Assembly: GCA_012842085.1 (NCBI GenBank)
Contig: DUTM01000009.1
Coordinates: forward strand, 124,001-188,000
DNA length: 64,000 bases
Direction of reading: 5' to 3'
Origin: Mycobacteriales bacterium
GTDB lineage: Bacteria; Actinomycetota; Actinomycetes; Mycobacteriales; Mycobacteriaceae
Under the pieces are notes generated by a model that was not told the origin of the DNA, did not search any database, and saw only the letters and a program-made list of their open reading frames with translations. How positions within the stretch are numbered: the first letter of the stretch is position 1; each line of letters starts with the position of its first letter. The translations under genes and the position numbers were made by a program. Below are positions 40,485 through 48,931 of the stretch, piece by piece.

Positions 40485-40736
40485 ATGCGTCCAGTCTCCC
40501 AATGGGAAAAATATTTTTTCTTGGGACCGGAACATACCCTTGTGGCAGTAGAATCAGACACCGGTCGAACTGCTATTCTTGAAGGTGAATTAGCTGGTAA
40601 ACGGTTTAAACGGCCGGAACGTGCAGCGGCAGCGATTCTTTCCACCTATGAAGGTATTTTGACATCGATTTCCGAAGAAACAGGGTTAGATTTTCCTGGC
40701 GAGATGTGGGTTCCGGCGGATGGAAGACAAGACTAG
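40485..40736 (+). CDS. small protein of unknown function (83 aa)
   Basis: I do not recognise this protein. ATG 40485 is preferred over the in-frame TTG 40458 because GGAAAGGA lies 9 nt upstream. It has no cysteines, no membrane segment and no signal peptide. It starts with an aromatic-rich stretch (QWEKYFFLGPEHTLV), continues with ESDTGRTAILEGELAGKRFKRPERAAAAI, and ends acidic with GEMWVPADGRQD. The composition suggests a small soluble domain. It is divergent from malQ and 65 bp upstream of another unrecognised gene on the same strand. Confidence 0.7.
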   Translation: MRPVSQWEKYFFLGPEHTLVAVESDTGRTAILEGELAGKRFKRPERAAAAILSTYEGILTSISEETGLDFPGEMWVPADGRQD

Positions 40737-40801
40737 CGGCGTAGTGAGAATAAAACCAGTAAAGTCAAAATGACCCCAGAGTTGAGGTGAGATTAGTAGC
40801 C

Positions 40802-42244
40802 GTGACAATGTCTAACTCAAACATTAAACACGCCGTTGAACAATGGCTTAAAGATTCATATGTGCCCGTCACGAGCGCCGCGTATCAGCTTTCAGACAAA
40901 GCTGCCTTGGCGCTGTCTTCCGGTTATTTGGATCCTCATCTTCGCACCGTGCTCTACACACGTTTGCAAAAAGGTTCGACCACCCCGCGAGTTGGTGATG
41001 TGGAAGAGCTAGGAAAGCTCGCTGCCTCCGCTTCCGAGTGGCACAGTGCAGCACAAGAAGATCCCACATCTGCTTTGCAAAAAAGCCGATTTATTTCTGA
41101 CGAAAGCAAACTGCGAGCCAACGATTTGCGTTCAGCTCTGGCACACCGTCGGTACCGCAAATACATGGGCACTCTCGGCGCAAAAAGACGCTCCTTTGTC
41201 AGCTCCTCAGCTTTTTCGAAATCTTGGCTAGGTATTCGTGATGAGAAAAGGAATGGAATATTCCTTAATGCGAAACAGCGCAATGATGTTTTTGACGCCC
41301 TGTGTCGAGTAGCTGCACCTACTTCGATCGAGTGTTATCCCAGCTTAGGGCAGGCAAAAGACGGCTACCGTCTCCGCACTTTTTCGTCCACGGATATGCC
41401 GGCATGGGTGTTGGAAAGCCAGCAGGAAGCAGAACTTGAGGACCCTGCGCAACTTGAACCAGCTACAGCCGATAAAAAGCCAACCAAACAGGGAGACAAC
41501 CCGGTAGTTTCTGGTCTTAAATCCACCCTGGATGACGCTTTCGCTAAAGTCCCAAGCTCTATCCGGGGCGAATCCAACACAGTCGTTGACCTTCTTAATG
41601 AAGCTGTATCGGGAATCTCCCGTCTCATAGCTGGAAGAGCTGTTGGTGACGATAGTTGGAAGTCCAGTAGAGAGCAGTTGCGGCAAGTACAGGCAGCAGA
41701 TCTGCACTTCGTCGACTCCTATGACACCGCACTCTACATTTTGGGCATAGTGCTGGATCGACTCGACAATTCACCAGCGTGGAATGGGGACAGCTTGGCT
41801 GCACAAGCTGCCTCAATCGATATGAACGCTGAAGTTATGGAGATTGCTACCGACATTTGTGAATTGCGTGAAGTCACTATGGCACTCCAAAAAAGGAGTG
41901 CAACACATGGTGTCACTCCACAAAGACGTTTACGTGATCTAGGGGTAGTCTGGAGAGAACTGGTTGATCGAGTGGTTTCGCTAGTTGCCCTTGCTGATGC
42001 AGTTGACATTGTTGACTCAGAACTTGTACGCTGGAGCGAGCACACCACGGTAGATAATCTTGATGAGCGCATCGACAATCTCGTTGCGCGATCTGGTTTC
42101 CGAACTACCTCCATTGCGCATGACCATACGGTGCGTGAAGATATTGCGGAATCTGGGCGGATTATGGCAACAGCTAGATCTGTCATCGAACAAGAGATTG
42201 GTGTTCTGGGAAGAGGCTCACAAGGCCTCGACAGCCTCGAATAA
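40802..42244 (+). CDS. protein of unknown function (about 480 aa)
   Basis: I do not recognise this protein. It is soluble, mostly helical by composition, without a P-loop, cysteine cluster or membrane segment. Residues about 30-160 are basic (AHRRYRKYMGTLGAKRRSF). A Glu/Pro/Lys-rich linker follows near 205-235 (EAELEDPAQLEPATADKKP), and the C-terminal half is rich in regularly spaced Leu, Val and Asp, suggesting helical bundles or a coiled coil. GTG 40802 is chosen because GAGGTGA lies about 10 nt upstream; GTG 40787 (485 residues) and ATG 40808 are alternatives. It is 80 bp upstream of fadD15 on the same strand. Codon use looks like that of its neighbours. Confidence 0.75.
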   Translation: MTMSNSNIKHAVEQWLKDSYVPVTSAAYQLSDKAALALSSGYLDPHLRTVLYTRLQKGSTTPRVGDVEELGKLAASASEWHSAAQEDPTSALQKSRFISDESKLRANDLRSALAHRRYRKYMGTLGAKRRSFVSSSAFSKSWLGIRDEKRNGIFLNAKQRNDVFDALCRVAAPTSIECYPSLGQAKDGYRLRTFSSTDMPAWVLESQQEAELEDPAQLEPATADKKPTKQGDNPVVSGLKSTLDDAFAKVPSSIRGESNTVVDLLNEAVSGISRLIAGRAVGDDSWKSSREQLRQVQAADLHFVDSYDTALYILGIVLDRLDNSPAWNGDSLAAQAASIDMNAEVMEIATDICELREVTMALQKRSATHGVTPQRRLRDLGVVWRELVDRVVSLVALADAVDIVDSELVRWSEHTTVDNLDERIDNLVARSGFRTTSIAHDHTVREDIAESGRIMATARSVIEQEIGVLGRGSQGLDSLE

Positions 42245-42324
42245 TAGTAGGTTTTCGGGTATTCGTTATCTACACTAAAAATCAACTGCTGATTCATAAA
42301 TTAGTAACGAAGGAGTCATGACTC

Positions 42325-44154
42325 TTGAAAGAGTTGTTTGCGCCTGCAACTTACTCAGTGGGCGACAATGAATCCATCGTTGATTCTATTTATCGTCAGC
42401 AGGAAAATTTTCCTGATCGGATCCTGCTAGAGCGCCCCGTCTTGGGATCCTGGCACGGAGTAACCGTAGCCGAGTTCACTGATGAAGTTGTTTCAGTTGC
42501 ATATGGACTCATTGGCAACGGTGTTAAAGCAGGTGATCGTATTGCTCTGCTTTCCCAAACTCGCTACGAGTGGCTGCTTTTCGCCTACGCAATCTGGTCG
42601 ATTGGGGCAGTTATTGTTCCCATTTATCCGTCATCATCGGCGGAACAAATTGGCGGCATCATAGAAGACTCCGGTGCTTCTATGATCATTTTTGAAAACC
42701 AAGTTAACCTGCAAACATTTAAGGGAATAACGCCACCCGACAGTATTAAAAAAATATTCGTTATTGAGGATGCTGCGGCAGACAAACTTATCGCCTCTGG
42801 ACTCGAAGATGAAGAAAACCTCAAAAAAGAGTTCCAGAAGCGGCGCAAAAACTCACGCTCCAGTGACCTCGCTTGCATAGTTTTCACCTCGGGAACTACC
42901 GGATCCCCCAAAGGCGTGGAAATTATGCATCGCAATATGCTCGCCGAGATTAGGTCTTTACACGCCACCGAAATCGCTCCGGGCACCATCGAACCCAACA
43001 AACGCATCCTCACATTTCTGCCGCTAGCACACGTTTTCGCGCTGTTGGTCTCAGTCATGTGTGTGCATTACGGGGCTACCCAAGCCATGTGGTCTGACTT
43101 TAAGACCGTTGTTGAGCAGTTCCAGCGTTTCAAGCCGCACCTGTTTATTGGTGTGCCACGCGTCTACGAAAAAGTTTATGAAGGCGTACGACGGAAAGCA
43201 CACAAGGCGGGTCCTGTGGGGGCGCTAGTTTTTAAGGCCGCTTCACGTGTCGCCATCAGGTATTCAAAAGCTTTGGACCGGCTTTGGATGCCGCCACACC
43301 TATCAGCATTGCATAAGGTCTTCGACAAACTTTTGTACCGCAATATTCGAGAAGCTCTAGGTGGGTGCTTCGTGCGTGGAGTATCAGGCGGCGGTGCCAT
43401 GTCTCCTGATCTTGTCCACTTTATGCGTGGAGCCGGCGTATACGTTTACGAAGGCTATGGGTTGACCGAAACTAGTGCGGCGGTCATCGTCAACAATCCC
43501 GGAGCTTGGCGTATTGGCAGCATTGGCCGCCCTATGGACGGAGTGGGCGTCGCCATTGCGGATGACGGTGAAATCATGTTGAAGGGCGAAATGCTTTTCA
43601 ACGGCTACTGGAAGAACCGCTCCGCAACCAAGAAAGTGTTCAAAAAAGGGTGGTTCCTTACCGGAGACCTGGGATATATCGATCGGGAGGGTTTTGTTTT
43701 CATCACTGGCCGCAAGAAAGACATTATCGTCACCGCCGGTGGTAAAAACGTCTTGCCTGCCCCGCTCGAAAAAGATTTAGAGGAGTCACCGCTTATCAGC
43801 CAGGCAGTAGTTGTTGGGGATCGCCGCAAATTTATTAGTTGCCTTATCAGCCTCGATCAGGACGGGGTCGCTGAGTGGGCAGAAAAGCATGGCAAGAATC
43901 CCAAGATGTCTATCCGGGAAGCGCGTCGCGACCCAGATCTTATTGAAGCGATCGAGAAGCAGCTTCGCCACACCAATGCCATGGTGTCCCGGGCGGAGGG
44001 AATCAAAAAATACCACATTCTGGATCGCGAACTATCGGAGGATCTGGGCGAAGTAACGGCAACTATGAAGGTTCGTAGGCACACGGTTGAACAGAACTTC
44101 GCACATGTTATCGACAGGCTTTATAGCGACAATCGCAGAACTACGTCACTATAG
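42325..44154 (+). CDS. fadD15: long-chain acyl-CoA ligase, FadD15 type
   Basis: AMP-forming ligase that activates fatty acids to acyl-CoA. The 609 residues include the AMP-binding motif VFTSGTTGSPKGVEIM, the YEGYGLTETSAAV motif, GDLGYIDREGFVFITGRKKDIIVTAGGKNV, and the C-terminal lysine region (LGEVTATMKVRR). The N-terminus MKELFAPATYSVGDNESI matches M. tuberculosis FadD15 well from memory. TTG 42325 is in frame and 9 nt after GAAGGAG; the nearby ATG 42318 is in another frame and stops after 17 codons. Confidence 0.92.
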   Translation: MKELFAPATYSVGDNESIVDSIYRQQENFPDRILLERPVLGSWHGVTVAEFTDEVVSVAYGLIGNGVKAGDRIALLSQTRYEWLLFAYAIWSIGAVIVPIYPSSSAEQIGGIIEDSGASMIIFENQVNLQTFKGITPPDSIKKIFVIEDAAADKLIASGLEDEENLKKEFQKRRKNSRSSDLACIVFTSGTTGSPKGVEIMHRNMLAEIRSLHATEIAPGTIEPNKRILTFLPLAHVFALLVSVMCVHYGATQAMWSDFKTVVEQFQRFKPHLFIGVPRVYEKVYEGVRRKAHKAGPVGALVFKAASRVAIRYSKALDRLWMPPHLSALHKVFDKLLYRNIREALGGCFVRGVSGGGAMSPDLVHFMRGAGVYVYEGYGLTETSAAVIVNNPGAWRIGSIGRPMDGVGVAIADDGEIMLKGEMLFNGYWKNRSATKKVFKKGWFLTGDLGYIDREGFVFITGRKKDIIVTAGGKNVLPAPLEKDLEESPLISQAVVVGDRRKFISCLISLDQDGVAEWAEKHGKNPKMSIREARRDPDLIEAIEKQLRHTNAMVSRAEGIKKYHILDRELSEDLGEVTATMKVRRHTVEQNFAHVIDRLYSDNRRTTSL

Positions 44155-44180
44155 ATAGCGAAGGCATCTAACCGCTATCT
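44153..44180 (+). repeat. inverted repeat just upstream of uvrB
   Basis: Perfect 8-bp arms AGATAGCG (44153-44160) and CGCTATCT (44173-44180) with a 12-nt spacer. They fill the whole fadD15-uvrB gap up to the uvrB ribosome site GCAGGAGG. No T-run follows. It does not look like an actinobacterial LexA box. Confidence 0.6.
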
Positions 44181-44193
44181 GCAGGAGGCTGAA

Positions 44194-46380
44194 GTGGCTT
44201 TCGCAACTGAACATCCTGATCTGACAGATGCTGGGCATCGCACAGTATCTGAGGTTATGCGAGCTGAAAAACCTTTTGTTGTGGAAAGCCCCTTTCAGCC
44301 GGCGGGGGACCAGCCCCAAGCTATCGAAGAATTAGCGGACCGGATCAATGCAGGTGAACCGGACGTTGTCCTCATGGGTGCCACCGGTACAGGAAAATCC
44401 GCAACTGCTGCCTGGCTTATTGAAAAAGTTCAGCGGCCCACGTTGGTGATGGCACCTAACAAAACTTTGGCGGCACAGCTTGCCAATGAGCTGCGCTCGC
44501 TGCTTCCTAATAACGCTGTCGAATATTTTGTGTCCTATTACGACTACTATCAGCCGGAAGCCTATATCGCCCAGACCGATACCTATATCGAAAAAGACTC
44601 CTCCATTAATGAGGACGTGGAGCGTCTCCGACATTCCGCCACCATGAGTTTGTTGTCGCGTCGTGACGTTGTGGTGGTGTCTTCGGTGTCCTGCATCTAC
44701 GGTTTGGGCACGCCCCAATCCTATTTGGATCGCTCCATTTTGCTGCGTGTGGGTGACGAGCTTGACCGAGACGAACTGATTCGCCTGCTGGTCGACATTC
44801 AATACAACCGCAACGACATCGCTTTTAGTCGCGGTGTCTTCCGCGTCAAAGGCGACACGATCGACATCATCCCCGCCTATGAGGAACTTGCTGTTCGCAT
44901 CGAATTTTTTGGCGACGAAATTGATGGGCTTTATTACCTGAACCCGTTGACAGGTGATGTTGTCCGGCCGACTGAAGAACTGCATATTTTCCCCGCCACC
45001 CACTATGTTGCGGGGCCGGAAAGAATGAAAGAGGCCATCGCCGGGATCGAAAAAGAACTCGACGAAAGGCTCCGTGAGCTCGAAAATGCAGGGAAATTAT
45101 TAGAAGCGCAACGTTTGCGGATGCGCACCACTTACGACATCGAAATGATGCAGCAGATGGGATTCTGCTCCGGTATCGAAAACTATTCCCGGCATATTGA
45201 CGGCCGTGGTCCAGGCACCCCACCTGCAACATTGCTGGACTACTTTCCGGATGATTTCCTCACCATCATTGACGAATCACACGTCACCGTCCCACAAATT
45301 GGGGGCATGTTTGAAGGTGACATGAGCCGTAAGCGCAACCTGGTCGAGCACGGTTTTCGGCTTCCCTCGGCGCTGGATAACCGCCCTCTTCGCTTCGAGG
45401 AATTCGAGGAACGGGTCGGACAAACTCTGTACATGTCTGCCACCCCGGGGCCTTTTGAAATGGAAGCGACCAATGGTGAATTCGTGGAGCAGGTCATTCG
45501 ACCCACCGGTCTGGTAGATCCCAAGGTGGTCGTGAAACCTACTGAAGGCCAAATCGACGACCTGATCGGTGAAATTAAGAAACGTATCGAAAACAATGAA
45601 CGTGTTTTGGTAACCACCCTTACCAAAAAGATGGCCGAGGACCTTACCGACTATCTGCTGGAAATGGATATTCGGGTGCGTTATCTACACTCCGATATCG
45701 ACACTCTGCGTCGCGTCGAACTGCTCCGTCAACTCCGCCTGGGAGCGTTTGATGTGCTGGTTGGCATTAACCTGCTTCGAGAAGGCCTCGACCTTCCCGA
45801 AGTGTCTCTAGTGTCAATATTGGATGCCGACAAAGAAGGCTTCCTGCGCTCTCGCACGTCACTTATCCAAACCATCGGGCGCGCTGCGCGCAACGTTAGC
45901 GGTGAAGTGCACATGTATGCGGATTCCGTCACCGAATCCATGCAAGAAGCTATTGACGAGACTGAGCGCCGGCGCGAGAAACAAATCGCATACAACGAGG
46001 AACACGGCATCGATCCTCAGCCTTTGCGCAAAAAGATCACCGATATTTTGGACGAGCTGTATGAGGATCTTGACGAAGAAACCGAAACCGCACCCCGCGA
46101 AATGAAGAAAGGTTCTCGTCTCGCAGCCCGCACCCAAGCCCACGCCCAGCGTGGAAAGTTGGGGGGAAGCAAAACCGCTACTCCTGCCATGCCGGGGCTG
46201 GATAATTTCGACACTACCGACATGCCACGCCAGCAAATGGAAGCACTCATTGAGGAGCTTACTGCCCAGATGGCGAATGCAGCGCGAGATCTGCAATTCG
46301 AGGTTGCTGCCCATTTGCGGGATGAAATCGCGGAACTAAAGCGCGAAGTTAAACAGATGAAAGATGCTGGTATTGACTAA
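44194..46380 (+). CDS. uvrB: excinuclease ABC subunit B
   Basis: Helicase-like DNA damage verification subunit of nucleotide excision repair. The 728 residues contain Walker [13 protein letters not shown] (about 61-72), the DNA-wedging beta-hairpin [20 protein letters not shown], helicase motifs DESHVT and [22 protein letters not shown], and a C-terminal UVR domain ([18 protein letters not shown]) that contacts UvrC. GTG 44194 follows GCAGGAGG at 5 nt. It is convergent with helD (gap 11 bp); uvrA lies further on the plus strand. Confidence 0.97.
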   Translation: MAFATEHPDLTDAGHRTVSEVMRAEKPFVVESPFQPAGDQPQAIEELADRINAGEPDVVLMGATGTGKSATAAWLIEKVQRPTLVMAPNKTLAAQLANELRSLLPNNAVEYFVSYYDYYQPEAYIAQTDTYIEKDSSINEDVERLRHSATMSLLSRRDVVVVSSVSCIYGLGTPQSYLDRSILLRVGDELDRDELIRLLVDIQYNRNDIAFSRGVFRVKGDTIDIIPAYEELAVRIEFFGDEIDGLYYLNPLTGDVVRPTEELHIFPATHYVAGPERMKEAIAGIEKELDERLRELENAGKLLEAQRLRMRTTYDIEMMQQMGFCSGIENYSRHIDGRGPGTPPATLLDYFPDDFLTIIDESHVTVPQIGGMFEGDMSRKRNLVEHGFRLPSALDNRPLRFEEFEERVGQTLYMSATPGPFEMEATNGEFVEQVIRPTGLVDPKVVVKPTEGQIDDLIGEIKKRIENNERVLVTTLTKKMAEDLTDYLLEMDIRVRYLHSDIDTLRRVELLRQLRLGAFDVLVGINLLREGLDLPEVSLVSILDADKEGFLRSRTSLIQTIGRAARNVSGEVHMYADSVTESMQEAIDETERRREKQIAYNEEHGIDPQPLRKKITDILDELYEDLDEETETAPREMKKGSRLAARTQAHAQRGKLGGSKTATPAMPGLDNFDTTDMPRQQMEALIEELTAQMANAARDLQFEVAAHLRDEIAELKREVKQMKDAGID

Positions 46381-46391
46381 CAACTAGGCGT

Positions 46392-48770
46392 TCACAGCAG
46401 GGGAGCCAAACAAGCAGGTATTTCGCCTTCATGGATAATGACTGCTGCCTGTGTGGCACGAGTGAGCGCAACATAGAGATCATTTAACCCTTGCGGCGAT
46501 TCCTCCGTTATTCCCACCGGATCGACGATCATAACGTAGTCGAATTCCAGGCCCTTAATATCTGACACTTGGCTTACCTGCGGAGTGGGACAGCCGGGGC
46601 AGTCCAGATCCAACTGCGACAATTCTGAAAAAGCTCGATGGGAGCAGATAACTCCCGTCATGCGGCCAGCTGCATCTTCCGCTTCCGCAATACGGTGCAA
46701 CGTTTCTTGGATAGCCGTAGACCAGTCCTTGTCATGCCGGTCATGTAATTGCACCGGGTGTCCCGATCGGCGAATTGATTGCGGAACCGTTGAGTCAGGA
46801 TCTATCGCTTTCAGGACCTTTTCGGCAGCGTCCATTATTTCTTCAGGAGTGCGGTAGTTGACGGTGAGCGTAAAGTGCCGCCAACGATCCTTCACATAGG
46901 GGCTGAGTGTGGTTTCCCAGTCACTCACGCCCGCTGGATTTGAAGTCTGGGCAGTGTCGCCCACGATAGTCATCCATCGGTTGCCGGTGCGCCGCATCAG
47001 CAGCCGCCAAGCCATCGGGCTCAGTTCCTGGGCCTCGTCCACAATGACGTGACCGTAAGTCCATTCACGATCCTTAGCGGCCCTTTCCGCAGTGGTACTG
47101 AACTCATGGATTCTGTGTCGCTGAGCAAGCCGTTTAGCATCAATAATGTCGTAGGCTCCCAAGATTTCGGTATCGGATTCGTCCTCGAATTCCATGGACG
47201 CAGAAGCTTGCAAAATATCGAGTGCATCCTGCGCATCCTCCACCATTTGGTGCCAATTGTTTTCGTCATCCTCAGCAGAGCGATCGCGGGGTTGCGGTCC
47301 CAACTGTTCGGCTGCCTCATCCAACAGCGGCACATCTGCCGTAGTGAAGTCCGACTCGGGCTTTCGCAAAATACGCTCCGCATCTTCCGCGGAGAGAAGT
47401 TTTTTGCTGGCTCGCAGCAAATGATCAGAGTCGGTGAGGAGACGGTCTACCACAGTGACAGCGTCGAGCAGCGGCCAATGCTCGTCCACCAGTGCATGAA
47501 CTTCCGGTGATCGCAACACTTCTTCAGTGAGATCTGCGATATCGGACCTGCTGAGTAGGGCACCTTTTGCGGAAGGATTATTCGGGTCGGAGCCAATTTC
47601 CTCCGCGTAAGCATCAACAATTTCCTGGGTAAGTTTGTCATGAAAAATTTGGCGTGCTCTATTGTGGGCGCGGCGCGATGAGCGTGCCCGACCACGTGCC
47701 CGACGTAGCATCGGGGGCGTGACGGCAAACGGGGTGCCATCCACACGGATGTATACATCTTTTTCTAAAAGGGTTTGCCAATCTCTAATGGCGGCTTTTA
47801 TGACATCCACCATGTGGATATTGCCCTTAATCTCCTGGGCCGCCAAAGTATCTTCTTTGCTGGTAGATACCCCCGGGAAGATATTTCCAAGAGTGCTGAG
47901 AACAACTCCTGTTTCCCCCAAAGAGGGAAGAACTTGGTTGATGTAGTCCAAGAAGTGCTCATTAGGGCCCACTATTAGGACACCCGCCCGTTCCAACACC
48001 GAACGGTAGGTATAGAGCAGGTAAGCAGCACGGTGCAGCGCGACAGCTGTTTTCCCGGCTCCCGGGCCGCCTTCCACAACCACCACGCCACGGTGGTCAC
48101 AGCGGATAATCATGTCTTGCTCGCGCTGAATAGTAGCGACAATATCTGACATGTGTCCGGTGCGTGGGGCATTTAACGCTTGTAGAAGTGCGGACTCCGA
48201 AGCCACCCCAGAAGCCTCCTGAGTGGGTTCTGGGTAGCCGGGTGGGGTAGGGCCGGGCGTCAGAAACTCATCAGAGTAGTCGGTGAGTTTGCTTCCCACG
48301 GAGCGGAGTGTGCGACGGCGCCATACATTTTCGGGTTGCGCGGTGGTCGCCAAGTAGTAGGGGCGAGCTAACGGTGCGCGCCAATCAACAAGAACTGGTT
48401 GATACGAGGTGTCGTCTAGTAGACCGAGTCGACCAATATAGCGTGTTACTTCCGGTCGTTTCTCACTGCCGTCACCCGCCCCTTTAGAGGCTTCTACCGT
48501 CTCTGGGGTCATGTCAATCCGGCCAAAGCACAAACCTGCTTGCGCCTCATCAATCTGCCGGATTTGGGAAGTAAAAAGAGCGTTGTAGGATTCGCGTTCG
48601 CTACGAGCTTGGGGAGTGCCGCCCGATTCAGCCATCACCTTGCGCAATTTTCGGACCGTATCCGCACGCTCCGACTCGGCCAAAGAGTACACATAGGAAA
48701 GGTGCCGTTGTTCATCCGCAAATGAATCAGGTTGTGGAGTTGCAGGTAGATCACTATTTTGGTGTTCCAC
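46392..48770 (-). CDS. helD: UvrD/Rep-like helicase, HelD type
   Basis: A superfamily 1 ATPase of about 792 residues in the HelD branch, known in mycobacteria and bacilli for binding RNA polymerase and clearing or recycling it. Visible features: a basic N-terminal coiled-coil part, GRIDM and LVDWRAPLARPYY, Walker A EGGPGAGKTAVALHRAAYLLY near 232-250, a large inserted middle region (about 330-520) with the RRARGRARSSRR segment, then VIVDEAQELSPMAW, VGDTAQTSNPAG, LTVNYRTPEEI, KGLEFDYVMIVD and LYVALTRATQ. GTG 48770 is chosen because AAGGAG lies 6 nt upstream; the in-frame ATG 48830 would add 20 residues. Assignment to HelD rather than another SF1 helicase is by layout. Confidence 0.88.
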   Translation of the reverse strand: MEHQNSDLPATPQPDSFADEQRHLSYVYSLAESERADTVRKLRKVMAESGGTPQARSERESYNALFTSQIRQIDEAQAGLCFGRIDMTPETVEASKGAGDGSEKRPEVTRYIGRLGLLDDTSYQPVLVDWRAPLARPYYLATTAQPENVWRRRTLRSVGSKLTDYSDEFLTPGPTPPGYPEPTQEASGVASESALLQALNAPRTGHMSDIVATIQREQDMIIRCDHRGVVVVEGGPGAGKTAVALHRAAYLLYTYRSVLERAGVLIVGPNEHFLDYINQVLPSLGETGVVLSTLGNIFPGVSTSKEDTLAAQEIKGNIHMVDVIKAAIRDWQTLLEKDVYIRVDGTPFAVTPPMLRRARGRARSSRRAHNRARQIFHDKLTQEIVDAYAEEIGSDPNNPSAKGALLSRSDIADLTEEVLRSPEVHALVDEHWPLLDAVTVVDRLLTDSDHLLRASKKLLSAEDAERILRKPESDFTTADVPLLDEAAEQLGPQPRDRSAEDDENNWHQMVEDAQDALDILQASASMEFEDESDTEILGAYDIIDAKRLAQRHRIHEFSTTAERAAKDREWTYGHVIVDEAQELSPMAWRLLMRRTGNRWMTIVGDTAQTSNPAGVSDWETTLSPYVKDRWRHFTLTVNYRTPEEIMDAAEKVLKAIDPDSTVPQSIRRSGHPVQLHDRHDKDWSTAIQETLHRIAEAEDAAGRMTGVICSHRAFSELSQLDLDCPGCPTPQVSQVSDIKGLEFDYVMIVDPVGITEESPQGLNDLYVALTRATQAAVIIHEGEIPACLAPLL

Positions 48771-48931
48771 GAGGGGCTCCTTTCCATGATGTGTGGGATT
48801 TGTGAAAGACGAAATTCGGGAATAGTCCATTATTCCAGAGTCACGGCTATCCCTAAAACGTCGACGAGTATGGAATTTGATCTTGTGACTACCATAGAGG
48901 AGAGCAAACTTTTTAGGAGAGGCAGTCGAGA

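Noticed and set aside
42318-42371. ATG 42318 just after the fadD15 ribosome site
   Set aside because: It is out of frame and stops after 17 codons; the homologous protein begins at TTG 42325. A tiny leader peptide is not excluded, but nothing supports one.
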